A stretch of 54,250 bases of DNA from Agromyces terreus. Its GTDB lineage: Bacteria > Actinomycetota > Actinomycetes > Actinomycetales > Microbacteriaceae. A program made the translations under genes and the position numbers. The DNA is taken from contig NZ_WBIS01000013.1 in the NCBI RefSeq assembly GCF_009749465.1, positions 1 through 54,250 of the forward strand, written 5' to 3'. Numbering within the stretch: position 1 is the stretch's first letter; each line of letters starts with the position of its first letter. The notes under the pieces were generated by a model. It saw nothing but the letters and a program-made list of their open reading frames with translations. It had not been told where the DNA came from and did not search any database. Positions 33,146-41,932 of this stretch are shown here, one piece after another.

Positions 33146-34075
33146 TCACCGTTCGCCGTCGGCCTCGCGCGCGGCATCCGCCAGGAGCACGCGCAGCTCG
33201 CTCGTCGTGCGCTCGGACTGTGCGAGCAGCGTCGCGAGCCGCTCGAGCAGGGCGCCGTCGGAGGCATCCGCTCGCTCCGAGGCATCCGCTCGCTCGGAGG
33301 CATCCGCTCGCTCCGCCTCGACCTGCGCGGGCCCGCCCGCCGCGGCGGCGTCGCTGCCCGCCGTGACCGACCCGTCGGTGCCCTCGTCGTCGGCCGACCC
33401 GTCGGCCGTCGCGCCGCCCGACCCGAGGAAGAGGTTCGCGAGGTATCCCGTGAACGTGCCGAAGATGCCGACGCCGACCACGATGATGAGCGCGCCGATG
33501 AGCCGCCCGGACGTCGTGACCGGGTACTGGTCGCCGTAGCCGACCGTGGAGATCGTGACGATCGTGTACCAGAGCGCGTCGGCGGCCGAGGTGATGTTCG
33601 CGCCCTCGGAGTGCTCCTCGACCGCGAGCACCGAGATGCTGCCGAACTCGAGCACGAGCACGCCGAACAGGAGCAACGTCATCAGCGCGCTGTTCGCCCG
33701 ATCGTGGATCAGCGTGTTCCAGACCGCCCGCGGCCCGACGTCGCGCAGGAGCCGGTACACCCGCAGCAGCCGGAACACGCGCAGGATCTTCAACTGCGGG
33801 AACGGCAGACTCGCGAGGAGATCGGCCCAGCCGTACCCGCGGAAGAAGTACCTCGCGGCCGACTCGGCGGTCGCGATGCGATAGATGAAGTCGCCGAGGA
33901 AGACCACGCTGAACAGGGCGTTCATGGCCGACAGGATGAGCTCGAGCGCGCCGTCGTCGTGCCAGACGTACACGAGCACGAGATTGACGATCGACAGGAT
34001 CGACAGCACGCCGATGAAGATCTCGTACGCGGTGTTCTTCAACTCGCTGCGGGCAGGGCGACGCGATCTGCGCAT
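33146..34075 (-). CDS. Voltage-gated-type potassium channel
   Basis: 309-aa six-helix channel. The S4-like helix is LKILRVFRLLRVYRLLR (about 96-112), carrying regularly spaced arginines, and the pore has the K+ selectivity filter TVGYGD near residue 178. A cytoplasmic tail follows with Ala/Asp/Ser-rich low-complexity sequence, including three ERADAS hexapeptides coded by an 18-bp tandem repeat (33261-33314), and a short coiled coil at the end. The ATG at 34075 has GAGGAG upstream. The repeat number may vary between strains. Confidence 0.93.
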   Translation of the reverse strand: MRRSRRPARSELKNTAYEIFIGVLSILSIVNLVLVYVWHDDGALELILSAMNALFSVVFLGDFIYRIATAESAARYFFRGYGWADLLASLPFPQLKILRVFRLLRVYRLLRDVGPRAVWNTLIHDRANSALMTLLLFGVLVLEFGSISVLAVEEHSEGANITSAADALWYTIVTISTVGYGDQYPVTTSGRLIGALIIVVGVGIFGTFTGYLANLFLGSGGATADGSADDEGTDGSVTAGSDAAAAGGPAQVEAERADASERADASERADASDGALLERLATLLAQSERTTSELRVLLADAAREADGER

Positions 34076-34141
34076 GGCTGGCTCCTCGGGATGCCGCGAC
34101 GACGGGGCGGCCGGGACGGCGACGGTCTAGAACAGCACGAA

Positions 34142-34171
34142 AGCCCCGGATCTCGCAAGAAATCCAGGGCT
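34142..34171 (-). terminator. Hairpin after tRNA-Met
   Basis: AGCCCTGGAT (minus) pairs with ATCCGGGGCT with one mismatch across a 10-nt loop, 4 nt beyond the tRNA 3' end, followed by TTCGT. It probably ends the two-tRNA transcript. Confidence 0.6.
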
Positions 34172-34175
34172 GTTG

Positions 34176-34249
34176 TAGCGAGGGCGGGACTCGAACCCGC
34201 GACACCACGATTATGAGCCGTGTGCTCTAACCACCTGAGCTACCCCGCC
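34176..34249 (-). tRNA. tRNA-Met (anticodon CAT)
   Basis: 74-nt cloverleaf on the minus strand. The 7-bp acceptor stem has two G-U pairs, the D arm is GCTC...GAGC, and the anticodon CAT sits at plus positions 34213-34215. The T arm is GCGGG-TTCGAGT-CCCGC. CCA is not encoded. The body matches elongator tRNA-Met; tRNA-Ile with modified CAT cannot be strictly excluded. Confidence 0.92.
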
Positions 34250-34297
34250 GGGAAGGCTTCGCCGACCGGCCCGCGAAGGCCGAACCGGGAGAACCAG

Positions 34298-34369
<72 letters not shown>

Positions 34370-34394
34370 GTGTGCCGCAATCGGCAACCTGAAG

Positions 34395-34400
34395 AGGATA
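34395..34400 (-). promoter_or_regulatory. -10 element (TATCCT) of the tRNA operon
   Basis: TATCCT on the minus strand 25 nt before the tRNA-Thr 5' end. The -35 is not clear. Confidence 0.4.
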
Positions 34401-34515
34401 TCACCTCCACGGGCATGGTCCGAACCAGCGCGGAACCTCGACGAATCGCGAATCGCCCCCGTTCTGGGGCCAGCCGTCAGTGCTGCCACGGATTCCGGCC
34501 CCGCGAGCACCGCAG

Positions 34516-34521
34516 TACGCT
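34516..34521 (+). promoter_or_regulatory. -10 element (TACGCT) of the AfsR-like regulator
   Basis: TACGCT gives a leader of about 34 nt to the GTG at 34562, which has GGGGGAC as ribosome-binding site. The remainder of the 192-nt gap after the tRNA genes shows no other feature. Confidence 0.4.
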
Positions 34522-34561
34522 TGCCGCATTCGGAGCGCAGTTCGTCAATTGGGGGACGACC

Positions 34562-37138
34562 GTGATCTCGAACGCCACGGTTCTCGACGATGCCGGTTCA
34601 CGATCCGGCGCGATCCGACGCGCGCGCGAGGCGGCCTCGGCCGGCACGGTGACCTTCGTGATCGGCGCGGCCGGCAGCGGCAAGACCGCGTACGCCGAGC
34701 GCATCGTCGCCGACACCGCCGGCACCCTCGTGCGCGCCACGAGGGCTTGGGGAGATGCGGATGCCGCGCGCCGCCGTCTCGGCGACGCCGCGGCCGACTC
34801 GAACGGAACGCTCGCGATCGACGACGCCCAGCACCTGCTCGGCACGGACGCCGAAGCCGTGCTCGAGGCGTTCGTCGCGGCATCCGGACTGGGCCGTCTG
34901 CTCGTGGTGTCGCGGCGGCCGCCCTCGTTCGACGTGGCGCGCGACCGGGTCGTCACCGCGCCCGACCTCGCGCTGCGGCTGCCCGACGTCGCCGGGATGT
35001 TCCGCGAGGCGGGCCGGCACCGGATCGACCTCGAGACGGCGTCCCGCGTTCGCCTCGAGACCGCCGGCTGGGCGCAGCCGATCCGCGATCTGGCCGCGAA
35101 CGCCGACGGGGCCGACGACGAGTCGCTCGAGGGATGGCTGGCCGAGTCGCTCGCCGGCGACACGGCCTCGGGCTGGCTCGAGGAGGTGCTCGGCGGCCTG
35201 CCCACGAACCTCGTGCACGCGCTGGCCGCGACGGCGACGATGCCGCAGCTCGATCTCGCGCGGGTCGCCGGCCTCCTCGGCCGCACCCATGCGGTCGCGC
35301 TCCTCGGCGCCCTCGACCGCGGCGTCGTCATGCACAGCCGGAGCGACGGCGGCCGTCCGATGCTCCCGCCCATCCTCCGTCGGCACCTCCTGCGCGGCAT
35401 GGAGGCGTCCGAACGCGCCGAGGCATCCCGAGCCGCGTGCCGGGTGCTCATGGACGAGGGATGCGTGGCCGAGGCGGCCGACGCGCTCGCCGCCGGGCGC
35501 TGCTGGAGCGAGCTCGAGAACCTGCTCGGCGAGGAGGGCATGCCGGTGAGCGCCGTACTCTGGGCCGAGTCGGTACCGGCCCGGGTCGTGCGCCGCTCGC
35601 CGGCCATCGCGACGGCGATCGAACTCGGCCGGGCCCGCGACCGCGTCGCGTCGGTGCGACCCGACGGCCACCAGTCCGACCTCCCGACGCGGCAGCCCCT
35701 CCCCCCGATGCACGCCGCACTGATGCGCATCCGCCGCGGCGACCTCGCCGGCGCCGTCCCGCTCCTGCGACGCATCCTGCGAACCGCGGTGGACGTCGGC
35801 GAGCGCTGCGTCGCCCAGCTCGCGCTGCTCGTGATCCGTGCGCCGCTCGCCCCGGTCGACGAGACGTTCGACGGGTTGATCGCCGTCGAACGCCGCGCGG
35901 TCGAGCACGGGCTCGGCGGCATCGGCCGACTCGCGCGGGGGGCGCTCGCAGCGCTGACCGCTCACCCCGAGCGCGGCACCGTGCGTCAGGTCGTCGACCA
36001 GCTCGAACAGCGCGACGACCTCACGGGCATCTGCATCGTCGACGCGATCGACCTGCTCGACCGTGTTCGGCACGGCGTCTTCGGCACGGACCGAGCGATC
36101 GCGTTCGCGGCACGTTGCGAACGCCTCGGACTGCCGGATGTCGCGACCTGGGGTCGATCCGTCGCCGTCATCGGCGCGGTCGGCACCGGCGATCCCCGTG
36201 CGGCCGAGCTCTTCGCCGCCGTCGACGCCGCGACGATCACGGGAGGCCTGCCCGGGCCGCGGGCGCTCCTCGAGGCGGCATCCGCGCTCCGGACGTCGGA
36301 CCCGCGTGCAGCCGCGAGGCACGCCGGCGCCGCGCGCCGCGCCGCCCTCGAGACCGGTCTGCCGCGGATCCCCGTCGCGCTCCCCCGTCGGCCGCGCGCC
36401 CGCGCGCAGGTCAGCGAGGCGGCGGTCGCGCAGGTCACCGTGAGCTGCTTCGGCGGCTTCCGCCTCCGGTTGGACGGCGTCGACGCCGACCTCAGGCTCG
36501 TGCGCCCGCAGGCGCGTACCCTGCTCCGCATGCTCGCGCTGAACGCCGGCGCCCCGCTGCACCGCGAGCTCATCGCCGACCTGCTCTGGACCGACCTCGG
36601 CAGCGAGTCGGCCATGCACGCCCTGCACGTCAGCGTGTCGAGCCTGCGCCGCATCGCGCCCGGCTCAGGACGCGGCGAGGGCGGCATCGTCGAACGCGTC
36701 GGCGAGGCCTACCGGCTCGGACTGGCCGGCGGCGGCGACTGCGACCTCGTCGACTTCGACGCGCACCTCAGCGAAGCCGCCGTCGCCAAGGCCCGACGCG
36801 AACCCGCGACGGCGCGCGACCGGCTCGTCTCCGCGCTCGATCTCTACACGGGCGACGTGCTGCCCGAGGACGGACCCGCGGAGTGGGCGGTCGGCGCCCG
36901 CGAACGGTACCGACACCGTGCGAGCGAGGCCGCATCGTCGCTCGCGCACCTGCACGCCCACTTCGGCGAGACCCACGCGGCGGTCGCCGCCGCACGACGC
37001 GCGGTCGAGATCGACCCCTGGCTCGACGAGTCGTGGCGAACCCTCGTCGCCATGCACGAGCAGGCCGGCGACGTCATCGCCGCCCGGCGGGCCCAGCAGG
37101 GCTATCGGAACATGCGCGCCGCCCTCGGCGTCGAGTGA
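34562..37138 (+). CDS. AfsR/SARP-like NTPase regulator with C-terminal BTAD domain
   Basis: 858-aa regulator. The N-terminal P-loop NTPase has Walker A GAAGSGKT (about 36-43) and a Walker B-like LAIDDAQHL near 87. A helical, TPR-like middle follows. The C-terminal quarter holds an OmpR-type winged helix (VSCFGGFRLRLDG near 628, LADLLW region) followed by a bacterial transcriptional activator (BTAD) domain reaching YRNMRAALGVE at the end. In classical AfsR the DNA-binding and BTAD domains are at the N-terminus; here they are C-terminal, more like MalT/LuxR layout. It is convergent with the contractile-injection cluster (4 nt between stops) and is a candidate regulator of it. That link is positional only. 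Confidence 0.85.
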   Translation: MISNATVLDDAGSRSGAIRRAREAASAGTVTFVIGAAGSGKTAYAERIVADTAGTLVRATRAWGDADAARRRLGDAAADSNGTLAIDDAQHLLGTDAEAVLEAFVAASGLGRLLVVSRRPPSFDVARDRVVTAPDLALRLPDVAGMFREAGRHRIDLETASRVRLETAGWAQPIRDLAANADGADDESLEGWLAESLAGDTASGWLEEVLGGLPTNLVHALAATATMPQLDLARVAGLLGRTHAVALLGALDRGVVMHSRSDGGRPMLPPILRRHLLRGMEASERAEASRAACRVLMDEGCVAEAADALAAGRCWSELENLLGEEGMPVSAVLWAESVPARVVRRSPAIATAIELGRARDRVASVRPDGHQSDLPTRQPLPPMHAALMRIRRGDLAGAVPLLRRILRTAVDVGERCVAQLALLVIRAPLAPVDETFDGLIAVERRAVEHGLGGIGRLARGALAALTAHPERGTVRQVVDQLEQRDDLTGICIVDAIDLLDRVRHGVFGTDRAIAFAARCERLGLPDVATWGRSVAVIGAVGTGDPRAAELFAAVDAATITGGLPGPRALLEAASALRTSDPRAAARHAGAARRAALETGLPRIPVALPRRPRARAQVSEAAVAQVTVSCFGGFRLRLDGVDADLRLVRPQARTLLRMLALNAGAPLHRELIADLLWTDLGSESAMHALHVSVSSLRRIAPGSGRGEGGIVERVGEAYRLGLAGGGDCDLVDFDAHLSEAAVAKARREPATARDRLVSALDLYTGDVLPEDGPAEWAVGARERYRHRASEAASSLAHLHAHFGETHAAVAAARRAVEIDPWLDESWRTLVAMHEQAGDVIAARRAQQGYRNMRAALGVE

Positions 37139-37142
37139 GCGC

Positions 37143-38990
37143 TCACCGGCCGAAGAACTCCACCTCGGCGACGGCGACGCGCGTCGCATCCGTCGCCCCG
37201 TACGCGCCCTCGATCGTCAGCTGCACCGCGACCACGTCGTCGACCCCGAGCTCGAACCGCTGGGGCCCGGGCTCGTCGGCGAGCTTGATCGTCTGATCGT
37301 GCGTCGTGCCCGCGGCATCCGTCGTCGTGACCAGCATCGTCGACGGACGGGCCTCGGCGAGGAACACCGCCTGCTCGGCCGACGCCCCCGGCGAGACCTG
37401 CACCGCGACGAGCCGGAACGGGGTGCCGAAGGTCGCCGACAACCACTCGCCCGTCGCCGGCCCCGTCGGCGCGGGCGCCCACGAGCGATCCGAGAAGCCG
37501 TCGTGCGCGAGCTCGGGCCCGCGCCCGTCGGCGGCGCTCGACGCGGTGAGCCCGACCGGGTTGTGGGCGCTCGAGTCGACCACGCGATCGGCCGCCGCCG
37601 CGAAGAACCCGAAGATCGACGCGCGCGTGAACCACCCCAGCGTCACGAGGCCGCCGATCACGAGCACCGCGATGATCCAGCCGTACCGGAACCGGCGCCG
37701 ACGCTTCGGGCGCGTGCCGATGGCCGCCTGCCTGGACACGGGTCGCGACCGATCCGGCTCGGGCTCGAGCGCCGCCGCGCACCGACGACAGAAGTGGCGC
37801 CCCGGCGCGTTGCCCGCGCCGCAACTCGGACAGACCAGGTCGCCCGGCTTCGGCGCATCGGCGGGCGTCGCCTGCCGTCGCACCTGGCGCTGCGGCACGG
37901 CCGTCGGCTTCATCGGGGCCGGCGCCGTGGACTTCGGCTGTGGTGCGGCGGGCTTGGTCGCGGTGGGCTTCGTCGGCGCCGGCACGGTCGCGGCGGGCTT
38001 GGTCGGGGCCGGCTTGGTCGGGGACGGCTTGGTCGCGGCCGGCGGCGCGGGCTTCGTCGGCGTCACGGTCTTCGGTTCCGCCACGCTCGGCGCTGCCGCT
38101 GCCGCTGCCGCTGCGGCTGCGGCTGCGGCTGCGGCTGCGACCGTCGGCGCCGCGGCATGACGAGCGGATGCCGCGGCACCGGCACCCGCGGCCCCCGCCC
38201 CCGCGACGGCGTCGGTCGTAGGCTCCGACATCGGTGAACGCGCGAACATGCGACGAGTGCGCGGTCGCAGTACCTGCTCGCTCGTCGTATTCGCTCTCGC
38301 TCGCTCGGTCTGCGGCGCGGGTTCGGGCTTCGAGTCGGACTCGGCCACGGGCGTCGGCTCGGCCGCGGGCTCGGGATTCGGTTCCGGGACCGAGTCGGGT
38401 GCAGGTTCCGGCGTCGGCTCAGGCGCCGGGGCCGGGACCTGGGCCTGGATCGGCTCGGGTGCAGGCTCCGGGATCGACTCCGGCGTCGGCTCGGGCTCGG
38501 CTTCCGCGATCGGCTCGGGCTCAGCTTCCGCGAACGGCTCCGGATCGGGCACCGGCTCGGCTGCGGGTGCGGGCTCCGCGATCGACTCCGGCTTACGTCC
38601 CGGTTCCGGTTCCGGTTCCGGGATCGGCTCGGGCTCGGGCTCGGGTTCCGCGATCGGCTCGAGCTCGGCTTCCGCGATCTGCTCCGGCTCCGGCTCCGGC
38701 TCCGGCTCGGGCTCCGGGATCGGCTCGAGCTCGGCTTCCGCGATCGGCTCCGGCTCCGGCTCCGGCTCGGGCTCCGGGATCGGCTCGAGCTCGGCTTCCG
38801 CGATCGGCTCCGGCTCAGGCTCCGGCTCGGGCTCCGCCTCCCAGGCCGCCTCCTCGTACGACGCGGCGGGCGCGGCATCCGTCGCCGCAGCGGGACGCTC
38901 CCACGCGAGGTATGCGCCGCACTGCCCGCAGAAGTCGTCGCCCTCGTCGTTGTGCGCCCCGCATTCGTCGCACACGATGCCGTCGGCCAT
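37143..38990 (-). CDS. Zinc-ribbon, PE-repeat, single-pass membrane protein of the CIS locus (CisA-like anchor)
   Basis: 615 aa. A zinc ribbon at 7-25 (CDEC and CGQC) is followed by a long Pro/Glu repeat region (~55-215, recurring [14 protein letters not shown] units), an Ala run of about 17 residues, a Thr/Lys/Pro stretch ([10 protein letters not shown]), a second zinc ribbon at ~382-402 (CPSC, CRRC), basic residues, one membrane helix at ~435-455 and a ~160-residue C-terminal beta-rich domain ([28 protein letters not shown] start), like NADase-type glycan-binding/discoidin domains. The helix orientation would put ribbons inside and the beta domain outside. From what I recall of Streptomyces CIS loci, a membrane protein with this layout (CisA) tethers the particle to the membrane. 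It begins 2 nt after gpI. Confidence 0.75.
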   Translation of the reverse strand: MADGIVCDECGAHNDEGDDFCGQCGAYLAWERPAAATDAAPAASYEEAAWEAEPEPEPEPEPIAEAELEPIPEPEPEPEPEPIAEAELEPIPEPEPEPEPEPEQIAEAELEPIAEPEPEPEPIPEPEPEPGRKPESIAEPAPAAEPVPDPEPFAEAEPEPIAEAEPEPTPESIPEPAPEPIQAQVPAPAPEPTPEPAPDSVPEPNPEPAAEPTPVAESDSKPEPAPQTERARANTTSEQVLRPRTRRMFARSPMSEPTTDAVAGAGAAGAGAAASARHAAAPTVAAAAAAAAAAAAAAAAPSVAEPKTVTPTKPAPPAATKPSPTKPAPTKPAATVPAPTKPTATKPAAPQPKSTAPAPMKPTAVPQRQVRRQATPADAPKPGDLVCPSCGAGNAPGRHFCRRCAAALEPEPDRSRPVSRQAAIGTRPKRRRRFRYGWIIAVLVIGGLVTLGWFTRASIFGFFAAAADRVVDSSAHNPVGLTASSAADGRGPELAHDGFSDRSWAPAPTGPATGEWLSATFGTPFRLVAVQVSPGASAEQAVFLAEARPSTMLVTTTDAAGTTHDQTIKLADEPGPQRFELGVDDVVAVQLTIEGAYGATDATRVAVAEVEFFGR

Positions 38991-38992
38991 GC

Positions 38993-39550
38993 TCACGCCT
39001 CCGTGATCTCGATCTCGATACGGAGATGCGCGGGCACCACCCGCCGCGCCGCGCGCTCGATGCGCCGCCGGAAGGCCTCGACGTCGCCGCGCGCGCCCGC
39101 GGCGCCCACGATGCGCACGCGCACCGTCCCGTCGGCCGAGCCCGGGAGCGAGCCGTGCGCCGTCGTCGACCACGACGTGCCGCCGCTCTCGGCGACCTCG
39201 ACCTCGGCTTCGGGCCCGGCGACGAGCTGCATCGTCTCGGCGACGCCGTCGAACCGTCCCGCCCGCCGGTGCAGCCCGGCCGCGTCGGCGACGACCTTGC
39301 GGCGCTGCTCGACCGGCCAGTTCTCGTCGAGCTCGACGTCGACCCAGCCCGAGAGCCAGTCGAGGAAGTCCGGCGGCGTCGTGCCCGGATGCACGTACGC
39401 CTCGAGGTTGTCGAGCACCGAGATGATCGGCGCGACCGACGCGTCGAACGCGGTGAGCCACCGCTGCAGGAACTCGTCCTCCTGCAGCACCGCCGGCACG
39501 CGCGTGATGAAGGGCGACGGGTTCTCCAGGTCCGGCACGACGCCGCGCAT
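38993..39550 (-). CDS. CIS baseplate protein, phage tail protein I (gpI-like)
   Basis: 185-aa homologue of the phage tail protein I family found in contractile injection baseplates. Typical are the start [29 protein letters not shown], the middle [20 protein letters not shown] and [21 protein letters not shown]. It forms part of the baseplate wedge that triggers sheath contraction. The gene starts one base after the gpJ stop and ends 2 nt before the membrane-protein gene, indicating tight cotranscription. Confidence 0.88.
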   Translation of the reverse strand: MRGVVPDLENPSPFITRVPAVLQEDEFLQRWLTAFDASVAPIISVLDNLEAYVHPGTTPPDFLDWLSGWVDVELDENWPVEQRRKVVADAAGLHRRAGRFDGVAETMQLVAGPEAEVEVAESGGTSWSTTAHGSLPGSADGTVRVRIVGAAGARGDVEAFRRRIERAARRVVPAHLRIEIEITEA

Positions 39551-39551
39551 G

Positions 39552-41501
39552 TCACACCCCCGCCGTGACGCGCACGCGGTGCTCGAAGCCGAACACGAGG
39601 GCGTCGGGCTCGAGGTCGATGCGCTGTACGGGGTCGCCGCGCTTGCCGCTCACCGGATCGGCGCCGAAGAGCAGCACCTCGTCGACGAGCTCGGTGCCGG
39701 GCAGGCTCTGCAGCACCGCGTAGACCTCGCCCGCGAGCACGGGGCGCCCGAACGGCCATCCGGTGCCGTCGGATCCGCCGTGCGCGGCGTCGAACGAACG
39801 GTAGAGGGCCGCGACGGCATCCTCGCGCAGGCGTTCCACCGCGAACCGCGGCTTCGCGATGAGCTTCGCCACGATCGTGATGCCCTGGTACAGCGGCGGC
39901 TCGATCGCGAGCCGCGCCCCCACGGTGCGGCGCCGTTCGAGCTCGTCGGCGAGCAACGTCAGAACGTCCTCCGAGGGGATCAGGTCCGCGAACTCGACGC
40001 GGCCGTCGGCGGCGTGCACGGCCGACGGCACGACGAGCAGGCGCACCCCCTGCTCCTCCCCCTTGCCGGTCGCGGGCACCGCCCTCACCCTGGCCACCGA
40101 CGGCGCCACCCGGCGGGCGAGCTGCTCGTAGTCCTCGAGGGTCACGGCCCGGTCGAGGGTGCGCAGCGTGAGGGGGCCGCGCGCCTTCGCCTCCTCGACG
40201 GACTCGCCGTCGACGCCGTCGTGCGCCGCCCTGCGGTTCACGACCCGGTTCACGAACGGCACGGTCGAACGCAGCACCGAGAGCGCGCCCGGCGCGACGT
40301 TGCCGCGAGCGCCGCCGCCGACCCGGTAGCGGGGCACCCGGATCGGCGCGCCCTTCGGCGGCACCGAGCCGTAGAAGCGCAGCACGCCGTCGGCCTCGCG
40401 CACGGCGGGCGCGAAGGTCACGACCCCCCTCGTGCGATCGACGCGGATGACGCGGGCGTCGGCGTCCTGGTCGGCGAAGTCGTCGACCTCGGTCCACGAC
40501 TCCCATTCGGCGCCCGTGCCGACGTCGACCGTGAACGGCGCGCCGTCGTCGACCACCGGATGCACCCCGAGCGTGAACTCCTGCCCGGGAACGCCCTCGC
40601 TGAGCCCGAGCACCTCGTCGTCGATCGTGGTCGCGTGGATCGCCCGGGTCACCGCGCCGACCGTCTTCGCCTCGACCGAGCGCACGAGCGGCGAGGCGCT
40701 GTAGGTCGGCACCTCGGCCTCGCGTTCGACGAGCCGGGTGCGCACCCAGCCCGCCCGCTCGCCCGAGACGACGGATGCCGCGTGGCCGGCCGGCACGATG
40801 AGCACGACGTCGCCCCGGCGGTTCAGGCCGCCGGTGCCGTCGGACACGACGTCGCACGCGACCCACTCCTTGCCGCACCACGCCTCCCACACGATCGGCG
40901 GATCCTTCGGATCGACGCCGACGCCGCGCACCGCACAATCGATGCGGAGCGAGATCGCGAGGTTGCCCGCCGGTTCGTCGAGCCCGAACAGCAGCGCGTC
41001 GCCGGGGACCGGGGACTTCTGGAACGCGTCGATCTCCTCGCCGCGCAGGTTCGTGTCGCGCACCCACGGGTCGCCGTCGGCGGGCTGGCTGCCGACCCGC
41101 ACGAGTTCGCGCGGCGGGATCTCGAGGTCGTCGACCGTGGCGAACACGATGGACTCCGCGGTCTCGGTGCGCGGCGTGCCCGCCTCGGTGCGCGCGGGCA
41201 CCACGACCGTCTCGTCGCGCGGAGCCGACAACCAGAAGACGAGGTCGGCCGAGGCGTTCGTGGGCGGGAAGAGCGTGACCCCGAGCAGGTCGAGGTAGGC
41301 GAGGTAGAGCCGATCGGGTACCCGGTTCAACCGGTAGAGCAGTTCGTCGGTCATGAAGGCGAACGCCTCGATGAGCGTCACCCCGGGGTCGGACACGTTG
41401 TGGTCGCTCCACTCGGGGCACCGCAGCGCGACGAGCCGTTTCGCGTCGTCGACGAGGTCCTGGAACCGACGGTCGTCGAGGTTCGGTGCGGGCAGGTTCA
41501 T
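39552..41501 (-). CDS. CIS baseplate assembly protein J-like
   Basis: 649-aa putative baseplate assembly protein (gpJ/gp6-like wedge component). The start MNLPAPNLDDRRFQDLVDDAKRL with PEWSDHNVSDPGVTLIEAFAFMTDELLYRLNRVPDRLY is the hallmark of this family. The C-terminal region RAVTLEDYEQLARRVAPSVARVRAV is the gpJ core domain. It connects gp25 and gpI around the central hub. The ATG overlaps the gp25 stop (ATGA). Confidence 0.92.
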   Translation of the reverse strand: MNLPAPNLDDRRFQDLVDDAKRLVALRCPEWSDHNVSDPGVTLIEAFAFMTDELLYRLNRVPDRLYLAYLDLLGVTLFPPTNASADLVFWLSAPRDETVVVPARTEAGTPRTETAESIVFATVDDLEIPPRELVRVGSQPADGDPWVRDTNLRGEEIDAFQKSPVPGDALLFGLDEPAGNLAISLRIDCAVRGVGVDPKDPPIVWEAWCGKEWVACDVVSDGTGGLNRRGDVVLIVPAGHAASVVSGERAGWVRTRLVEREAEVPTYSASPLVRSVEAKTVGAVTRAIHATTIDDEVLGLSEGVPGQEFTLGVHPVVDDGAPFTVDVGTGAEWESWTEVDDFADQDADARVIRVDRTRGVVTFAPAVREADGVLRFYGSVPPKGAPIRVPRYRVGGGARGNVAPGALSVLRSTVPFVNRVVNRRAAHDGVDGESVEEAKARGPLTLRTLDRAVTLEDYEQLARRVAPSVARVRAVPATGKGEEQGVRLLVVPSAVHAADGRVEFADLIPSEDVLTLLADELERRRTVGARLAIEPPLYQGITIVAKLIAKPRFAVERLREDAVAALYRSFDAAHGGSDGTGWPFGRPVLAGEVYAVLQSLPGTELVDEVLLFGADPVSGKRGDPVQRIDLEPDALVFGFEHRVRVTAGV

Positions 41502-41920
41502 GACGGCGCTCCTTGCTGCGCATCGGCGTCCTGGGGGATCACGTAGAACGGGAACACGAGGTTCCGCGGGTCGTTCGTGCCGAGGATCGTGTAGCCGACG
41601 TCGATGTAGAGCACCCCGTCCTCGGCGTGCTCGAGCGAGACCGACACCTGGCCGAGCTCGATGCGCGGCTCCCAGAACCGCAGGGCCGAACGCACGGCGA
41701 CGCCCATCGCGCCCGCGGTCGAGGCATCCGCGGGGGCGAAGACGTAGTCGTGCACGGCGCACCCGAACTCGGGCCGCATCGGGCGCTCCCCCGGCGCGGT
41801 CGCGAGGATCAGCCGGATGCTCTCCTCGATCTCGCGCTCGTCCGACGTGAGCGCGATGCGACCCGTCGCATCGGCGTGCACGGGGAACGACCATCCGTGC
41901 CCGACGAACTCCCGAGACAT
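41498..41920 (-). CDS. CIS baseplate protein, GPW/gp25 family
   Basis: 140-aa gp25-like protein, the conserved wedge component that connects to the sheath. Recognisable are the GWSFPVHADATGRIALT start, the EESIRLILATAPGERPMRPEFGCAVHDYVF core and the C-terminal NLVFPFYVIP. The ATG at 41920 is preferred because GAGG lies 8 nt upstream; a GTG at 41929 would add three residues. Confidence 0.93.
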   Translation of the reverse strand: MSREFVGHGWSFPVHADATGRIALTSDEREIEESIRLILATAPGERPMRPEFGCAVHDYVFAPADASTAGAMGVAVRSALRFWEPRIELGQVSVSLEHAEDGVLYIDVGYTILGTNDPRNLVFPFYVIPQDADAQQGAPS

Positions 41921-41932
41921 CCGCCCCACCTC

